Positions 58,931-64,000 of a DNA stretch of 64,000 bases are shown here, piece after piece. Source of the stretch: Terrabacter terrigena. Its GTDB lineage: Bacteria; Actinomycetota; Actinomycetes; Actinomycetales; Dermatophilaceae. A model generated the notes under the pieces. It ran no database searches. It saw nothing but the letters and a program-made list of their open reading frames with translations, and was not told where the DNA came from. The stretch covers positions 283,474 to 347,473 of the forward strand of contig NZ_JBHTKH010000003.1 in the NCBI RefSeq assembly GCF_042676085.1, in the 5' to 3' direction. How positions within the stretch are numbered: position 1 is the stretch's first letter; each line of letters opens with the position of its first letter. The position numbers and the translations under genes are program-made.

Positions 58931-59608
58931 TCAGGCGCCGATCAACCCGTGCTTCCGCGCGCTGACCACCGCTTCGAGCTGCGAGTGCGCGTGCAGCTTC
59001 ACGAGCAGGTTCTTCACGTAACCGCGGCAGGTCAGTCGCGTGATGCCCATCTTCCCCGCGATGGAGGCAGTGTTGTGCCCCTCGGACAACAGCATCAGCA
59101 CCTCGGTCTCCCGTGCCGTCAGCGGGGAGGCGGTCGTGGCGACGGGGGCCGCTTCGCGGAACAGGTCACGGATGACGCGCGGATGGACGACCAGCCCGTC
59201 GAGGCTCGACGTGCGGATGGCCTCGAGCAGGTCCGCCAGGGCGCCGTCCTTGAGCAGGAACGCCCCCGCTCCGGCCTCGGCCGCACGCCGCAGCAGTGCC
59301 TCGTCGACGTGGCCGGTCAGCACCACGACGCGCAGCCCCGGGTTCCCGCGGATCATCTCGGCCGCGACGTCGATACCGTCGGCGTCACCGAGCAGGACGT
59401 CCATGACCACCACGTCCGGGGAGAGCTCCTCGACGAGCTCGCGGGCATCGGAGGCGCTGTGGGCGGAACCCACGGAGGTGAGCCCCGGCTCCATGCCGAT
59501 GGCAAGGGCCATGGCTGAGGCGACGGCCTGGTGGTCGTCGACCACCAGCACCCTGATGCAGTCCTGCAGCGTCTCGCTTCGCGGGTCCAGCCCGACAGTC
59601 AGACTCAT
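58931..59608 (-). CDS. NarL/LuxR-family response regulator
   Basis: 225 aa from ATG 59608. Receiver domain: acidic pair DD at residues 24-25 (VLVVDDHQAV), phospho-acceptor D70 in VVVMDVLLGD, T/K switch in LTGHVDEA and FLLKDGA. LuxR-type helix-turn-helix: LTARETEVLMLLSEGHNTASIAGKMGIT with GYVKNLLVKLHAHSQL. It precedes its histidine kinase partner and is divergent from the amidase gene, with a 410-bp spacer. Confidence 0.93.
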   Translation of the reverse strand: MSLTVGLDPRSETLQDCIRVLVVDDHQAVASAMALAIGMEPGLTSVGSAHSASDARELVEELSPDVVVMDVLLGDADGIDVAAEMIRGNPGLRVVVLTGHVDEALLRRAAEAGAGAFLLKDGALADLLEAIRTSSLDGLVVHPRVIRDLFREAAPVATTASPLTARETEVLMLLSEGHNTASIAGKMGITRLTCRGYVKNLLVKLHAHSQLEAVVSARKHGLIGA

Positions 59609-60018
59609 GATCGTCCCCGTTATCCCCCTGCCATCTCGTCCCGCGCCCCCTCGGCATATACGGTCCTCGACCAGTATGGAGAACCACACCGCCCCCGTCT
59701 CAGGATTGGTGAGGTCGCAGGTACTGGAGCGCCAATTCCCTTGTGCGAAAAGGCGACACATGCATCAAGTCGGTGCATTCGGGTCACGCGGCAGCTCACA
59801 CGCGAGCACCGGCCCGGCGGGGGTCCCCTCGCCGCACCTCGCCCCGGAGCCGCGTCGACGACAGCTCCGGCGGCCGGCCGAGAAACTTACCTGCCGATGG
59901 GCTGTTGCTGACCGAGTCCGGGCCTGATTCACAGGTGGGGGCCATTGGGCGAGTCCGTCGGCGACGCATAGTGTGACGAACGGGACAGAACGACAGTCCT
60001 GATGTGAAGGAGTCACCG
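59609..60018. other. Divergent intergenic region between response regulator and amidase
   Basis: 410 bp, with a relatively AT-rich centre (about 59660-59780; contains AATTCCCTTGTGCGAAAAGG and TGCAT repeats). A possible housekeeping promoter for the amidase is TTGGGC (59945-59950), 18 nt, TAGTGT (59969-59974). Nothing gene-like is present. Confidence 0.35.
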
Positions 60019-62559
60019 ATGCGTCCACACCTCGTCATCTCCCGCGCCGCCGCGACCACGGCCCTCGCCCTGGTCGCTCAGATCGCACTGGCCACCACCG
60101 GCTCGCTGGTGGGAACGGCCGCCGCTGTCCCGTCGACGGGTCCTGGCGCCGTCTCGGGGGCGGCGCCGGGGCCGGTCCGAGCCGTCTCGGCGGCACGGTG
60201 GGCACCTGCGGCGGCTGCGCCCGTCACACCGACGGTGACCAGGGTCCCGATCCCGGCAGTCGCGCCCCCGTCGGGCACCGCGACGACTCCGTCCCAGTCC
60301 CCGGCACCAGCGGCACGCAGTGCGGCGCCGGCCGCGTCACCGGACGCGATGAACGGCTCCGGCACGTCCGGTTCACGCAGGGTCGTCGCAGCCGTGAGCC
60401 GTTCGGGCACCAAGTTCGACGTCATGGGCGTCACCTACCAGGGCACCGCGCCGGCCGGGCTCACGGTCGAGGCGCGCACCCACGCGAAGGACGGCTGGAG
60501 CAGCTGGATCGGTCTCGACGTCGACGACGGCCACGGCCCGGACCCCGGCACGGCCGAGAGCGGGCGGGCCCGCGCCGGCACCGACCCCCTCACCGCGGCG
60601 GGCTCCGACGCCGTCCAGGTGCGCGTCCTCTCCGACGGCGGTGCGGCCCCACGCAACCTGGCGCTGAGCCTCGTCGACGCCAAGAGCGCAGCGTCCGACG
60701 CCGCCGTCGCAGCGTCCCCCGTGGGCACCTCGACCACGTCCGACGGAACGGCCACCGCGCCGGGCGGCGCGACGCCGTCAGGGGCCCGCACGGCCGCGGC
60801 TTCGACGTCTGCCGTGTCGACGGCTTCGACCGCATCGACGGCGTCCGTCGCCTCCGTCCCCCAGCCCACCATCGTGTCCCGCGCCCAGTGGGGCGCCGAC
60901 GACCGCATGATGCCGTGCCAGCCGGATGCGCTGGGTGGTTTCAAGGCCGCGGCGGTGCACCACACGGTCAACGCGAACGACTACACCGCGGCGCAGGCCC
61001 CGGGTCTCGTGCGCGGCATCTACGCGTACCACACGCAGACCCACGGCTGGTGCGACATCGGCTACAACTTCCTCGTCGACCGCTTCGGCCGCATCTACGA
61101 AGGTCGCAAGGGCGGGCTCACCGGCTTCACCCAGGGCGCCCATGCCGGTGGCTTCAACGAGGAGACGTTCGGCGTCTCGGTGATCGGCACCTTCACCAGC
61201 GTGAGGTTCCCGGCCGCCGTGACCAGTGCCGTGAGCCGCACCATCGCGTGGCAGGCCGACCGATCGGGATTCAACCCCGCCTCGTCGGTCGTGCTGACCT
61301 CCAACGGCAGCTCGCGCTACGACGCGGGTGTGCGGGTGACGAAGCCACGGGTCATGGGCCACCGTGACCTCAGCCTCACGAGCTGCCCGGGCGACGCCGC
61401 CTATCCGCAGGTGGCCTCCATCAGGTCGTCAGCCGCGGCGACCTGGCGGGCCTACCAGTACGTCGTCGGCAAGTCCGTCTTCGTCCCGGTGACGCCCCAC
61501 CGCGTCCTCGACACGAGGACCGGGCTCGGAACGACGAAGCGCCCGGTCCCCGCCAACACCTCGGTCGTGCTGAAGGTGCCCGGGCTTCCCTCGTCGGCCA
61601 CCGCCGTCACCCTCAACGTCACGGCCCTCGATGCCACGGCGCCGACGACCGTGACGGCCTATCCGGCCAACATGTCGCGGCGTCTCACGGCGAACCTCAA
61701 CCTCGTTCCGGGTCGACTCGTCACGACGCAGGTCACGGTCGGCGTCGCGCCCGGAGGCACGGTGCGCCTCTACAACGCCAGGGGGTCCGTCAACCTCGTC
61801 GCCGACCTCGACGGCTACTTCCGCACCGGCACGGGAGCCGGCTACACGGCATACGTCCGCCCCTCTCGCCTCGTCGACACGAGGACCGGGCACGGCGCCC
61901 CGCGGCTGAAGGTGACTCCGAGCCGACCGGCCACGTTCACCGTCCCGGGGCTCCCCAGCGGCACCAGGGCGGTCACCTTCAACCTCACGGCCCTCAACGT
62001 CTCAACGCCTGCCTACGTCACGGCATACCGTGCCGGCTGGACCCGCCCGGGTGTCCCCCACCTCTACGTCGGTGACCGCGGCCCCGTGGCGAACCTCGTG
62101 ACGATCCCCGTCGACTCGACCGGCCGGGTCACCCTCACCGTGTCGCAGGGGCAGCTCGACCTCGTCGTCGACGCCGCCGGCTACTACGCAGACGGTCGCG
62201 GTGCGCGGTTCGTCGCGGTCGCCCCGCGGCGGGTGCTGGACACCCGGGTCGGATGGGGTGTCGCCGCCCGGGCGCCCCTGGCTGCCGGGCGAGCCGCCAC
62301 GTTCGGCATCCCGAGCACGACGTATGCCGTCACCGGCGCCGCGCTGTCGACCAGCGGCATCTCGACCGCCTACGGGTGGGTCTCCCTCTACCGGTCGGGG
62401 CAGAGCCCGCCGGCGACCTCGACCCTCTCCACGATGCCCGGCAGGACGATCACGAACCCGGCGTCCACCGGCACCGCCGGCGGCGGGTTGGTCAACGTGT
62501 ACAACGCTGCCGGGTCGACGCACGTCATCTCCGACCTCATGGGCTACTACACGTCCTGA
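60019..62559 (+). CDS. Secreted PGRP-type N-acetylmuramoyl-L-alanine amidase with three C-terminal repeats
   Basis: 846 aa from ATG 60019 (GAAGGAG site). A signal peptide is followed by a Pro/Ala/Ser/Thr-rich region and a beta-type domain (about 120-215), then a second Ala/Thr/Ser linker. The Zn-dependent amidase domain spans about 290-475: QWGADDRMMPCQ, VHHTVN near 314 (first Zn His), YNFLVDRFGRIYEGR, GHRDLS with His448 and CPGD with Cys456. Three repeats of about 120 residues follow, each beginning with a VLDTR or LVDTR motif (about 495, 616 and 738) and ending with a GYY/GYF motif, probably attaching the protein to the cell surface. It would cleave amide bonds in peptidoglycan. Confidence 0.9.
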   Translation: MRPHLVISRAAATTALALVAQIALATTGSLVGTAAAVPSTGPGAVSGAAPGPVRAVSAARWAPAAAAPVTPTVTRVPIPAVAPPSGTATTPSQSPAPAARSAAPAASPDAMNGSGTSGSRRVVAAVSRSGTKFDVMGVTYQGTAPAGLTVEARTHAKDGWSSWIGLDVDDGHGPDPGTAESGRARAGTDPLTAAGSDAVQVRVLSDGGAAPRNLALSLVDAKSAASDAAVAASPVGTSTTSDGTATAPGGATPSGARTAAASTSAVSTASTASTASVASVPQPTIVSRAQWGADDRMMPCQPDALGGFKAAAVHHTVNANDYTAAQAPGLVRGIYAYHTQTHGWCDIGYNFLVDRFGRIYEGRKGGLTGFTQGAHAGGFNEETFGVSVIGTFTSVRFPAAVTSAVSRTIAWQADRSGFNPASSVVLTSNGSSRYDAGVRVTKPRVMGHRDLSLTSCPGDAAYPQVASIRSSAAATWRAYQYVVGKSVFVPVTPHRVLDTRTGLGTTKRPVPANTSVVLKVPGLPSSATAVTLNVTALDATAPTTVTAYPANMSRRLTANLNLVPGRLVTTQVTVGVAPGGTVRLYNARGSVNLVADLDGYFRTGTGAGYTAYVRPSRLVDTRTGHGAPRLKVTPSRPATFTVPGLPSGTRAVTFNLTALNVSTPAYVTAYRAGWTRPGVPHLYVGDRGPVANLVTIPVDSTGRVTLTVSQGQLDLVVDAAGYYADGRGARFVAVAPRRVLDTRVGWGVAARAPLAAGRAATFGIPSTTYAVTGAALSTSGISTAYGWVSLYRSGQSPPATSTLSTMPGRTITNPASTGTAGGGLVNVYNAAGSTHVISDLMGYYTS

Positions 62560-62593
62560 CCATCGACCCGGGAGGCATGCAAGACTCTCGGCC

Positions 62594-63066
62594 GTGACCG
62601 GCACCCGCCCCTGGGGCTCGCGGGACTTCTCGCGCTTCTGGGAGGCCAGGTGCCGTGTCGGGGCTGGGCACATACGTCACGCTCTTGTCGCTGCAGGCGC
62701 TCGTGGTGGTGGTCCTGCACGGCACGGCAGCAGACGTCGGGTGGCTCAACGCCGCGCGGTCGCTGCCGTACCTGGTCCTCGGCCTGCTCGTCGACGGCAG
62801 GCGACGGCTCCCCCTGATGGTCGGCACGTACATCGTGCAGGCGGTCCTGCTCCTCACGGTCCCGCTCCTGTGGTGGCTCGAGCTGCTGTCGCTGCCGACC
62901 CTCATGGTGATCGTCACGCTCTCCGGCACCGCCGCGGTCATCAACGGCGCCGCCGAGATGTCGTTCCTGCCAAGGCTGCTCGAGCCGCGTCGCGGCGTCA
63001 GTCTTCGCGGCGGTGGCGGCGGGCCTCGCTGCCACGCCGATCCGCAACGTCCGCGCTGCCGTGTAG
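62594..63066 (+). pseudogene. Remnant of an MFS transporter gene
   Basis: GTG 62594 starts VTGTRPWGSRDFSRFWEA, the normal beginning of an MFS permease. The frame is broken near 62650; another frame continues GLGTYVTLLSLQALVVVVLH, VGWLNAARSLPYLVLGLLVDG and TLMVIVTLSGTAAVINGAAEMSFLPRLLEP, covering about the first three or four spans. Near 63000 the frame shifts again to VFAAVAAGLAATPIRNVRAAV and stops at 63064-63066, which reads like the last span. About 300 residues are therefore missing. LLVDGRRR also lacks the usual GALVD at the loop between spans 2 and 3. The gene cannot encode a working transporter. Confidence 0.75.
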
Positions 63067-63118
63067 CGGCACAGACCGGCACGGATGACGCGCGCCCAGG
63101 ACCACCACGCCCGCGGGC

Positions 63119-63772
63119 TCAGCGGGTGAAGGTGAGGTGGGTGACGCCGCTCGGCGTCGACACCGCTTCGACCGCGTAACCCTGCTCCAGGGACTCCAGG
63201 CCGTCCCACAACCGAACCCCACGACCGAGCAGGATCGGGACCTGCACGACGTGCAGGTGGTCGACGAGCCCGGCGGCGAGGAAGTCACGCACCACGGTCG
63301 GGCCGCCACCGATCCGGACGTCCAACCCCGCGGCTGCCTCCCGCGCGGTGTCGAGCGCCTCCGCCGGTGACGCGTCGAGGAAGTGGAACGTCGTCCCGCC
63401 CTCCATCGGCAGCGACGGGCGGGGACGGTGGGTCAGGACGAAGGTCGGCGTGTGGAACGGCGGGTTCTCGCCCCACCAGCCGCGCCACTCAGCGTCGTCC
63501 TGCCAGCCGGGCGGCCCGAACTTGCCGGCACCCATGATCTCGGCTCCGATGCCGTGCTCGTGACGCTCGGCGAAGGCGTTGTCCGCGCCCGTGCTCCCCG
63601 CAGCGCCCTCACCCTGCTCGACGACACCCAGGCCGTGCCAGAACCGGGTCGCCGTCATCCACTCGTGCAGCCGGTGGCCGGCATGGCCGAACGGGGCGTC
63701 GACCGAGAGCCCCTCACCGGTGGCGAAGCCGTCGAGCGAGATGGAGAAGTTGTGGACTCTGGTGCGCGACAT
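63119..63772 (-). CDS. DHFR/RibD-like reductase
   Basis: 217 aa from ATG 63772. RibD C-terminal / dihydrofolate reductase-like fold: TRVHNFSISLDGFATG at the first strand, NAFAERHEHGIGAEIMGAGKFG, PTFVLTHRPRPSLPMEGGTTFHFLD, then DVRIGGGPTVVRDFLAAGLVDHLHVVQVPILLGRGVRL. The GGGPTV turn binds NADPH phosphate. Such stand-alone proteins reduce unknown nitrogenous or carbonyl substrates and are commonly called dihydrofolate reductase family proteins. No ribD or folate genes adjacent. From 63773 to the end of the window I see no further gene. Confidence 0.88.
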   Translation of the reverse strand: MSRTRVHNFSISLDGFATGEGLSVDAPFGHAGHRLHEWMTATRFWHGLGVVEQGEGAAGSTGADNAFAERHEHGIGAEIMGAGKFGPPGWQDDAEWRGWWGENPPFHTPTFVLTHRPRPSLPMEGGTTFHFLDASPAEALDTAREAAAGLDVRIGGGPTVVRDFLAAGLVDHLHVVQVPILLGRGVRLWDGLESLEQGYAVEAVSTPSGVTHLTFTR

Positions 63773-64000
63773 CGCGGCTCCTCGGGTCGTCGGGGTGGAT
63801 CTGTGGGAGTGGTCGCCGGGATCGGTCGACCGTCGAGGCACCAGCCTCGTCCACCGCGATCCTCCATGGCGCCCGCCCTGCGGTCCAGGTCTTCGGCCGC
63901 GCGTCGGGCCGCCTAGCCTTGGGTCAGTGTCAGGGTGACAGCACCGCTCACGCGGTGGTTGGGTCCTGATCATCGGTCGTCTGGCTCATAGCCTCGGTGC

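Overview
This 64-kb window comes from a high-GC actinobacterial chromosome. GC-rich codon use, frequent GTG starts, actinobacterial families (SARP regulator, polyphosphate glucokinase, GAF-ANTAR regulators, DUF6766, DUF2231) and the gene styles suggest a Micrococcales member close to Intrasporangiaceae. That placement is inference; no rRNA gene is present to confirm it. I see no tRNA, rRNA, CRISPR array, insertion sequence or prophage. Most of the window reads as resident chromosome with a few decaying genes.

Layout. 1-4.5 kb: housekeeping genes (3' part of panB, a small protein, methionine aminopeptidase, polyphosphate glucokinase, a membrane Ser/Thr kinase). 4.5-11.5 kb: a giant secreted haem peroxidase with RTX and fibronectin III repeats, directly downstream of a SARP regulator. 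12-17 kb: an ABC exporter pair, an MBL-fold hydrolase, a YihY/BrkB membrane protein and a small hypothetical. 17.3-20.5 kb: a copper-handling operon (membrane protein, YcnI-like, CopC-CopD fusion). 20.6-23.3 kb: a polar amino-acid ABC importer with a long leader. 23.3-26.6 kb: a DUF3800-like protein, hypotheticals, a flavodoxin-fold protein and a DUF7218-like protein.

26.7-40.3 kb is a stress-response block. It holds SDR and zinc alcohol dehydrogenases, a SigB/SigF-type sigma factor, a micropeptide-DUF6766 operon, a metallothionein-like protein, a phytoene-desaturase-like oxidoreductase with an SRPBCC partner, a decayed SDR gene, a three-gene cell-envelope operon, a hemerythrin, a DUF2231 protein and a GAF-ANTAR regulator. 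Four exact GTTT-N16-GGGTA promoters, plus several near matches, sit in front of these genes, so the block looks like a regulon of the sigma factor it encodes.

40.4-46.8 kb: four overlapping glycosyltransferase genes, an FUSC-family membrane protein and a second GAF-ANTAR regulator. 47-51.4 kb: 6-phosphogluconate dehydrogenase and three genes (larE, larB, larC) for the nickel-pincer nucleotide cofactor, with no larA in view. 51.5-59.6 kb: a second giant haem peroxidase, paralogous to the first, downstream of a NarL-type two-component system. 60-62.6 kb: a secreted PGRP amidase with three C-terminal repeats. 62.6-64 kb: a wrecked MFS transporter gene and a DHFR/RibD-fold protein.

The most distinctive content is the peroxidase pair. 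Both keep every catalytic residue of the peroxidase-cyclooxygenase superfamily, carry RTX repeats like the manganese-oxidising MopA-type enzymes, but appear to leave by Sec and end in adhesive-type modules. They share a 164-bp tract of identical DNA and have different classes of regulator beside them.
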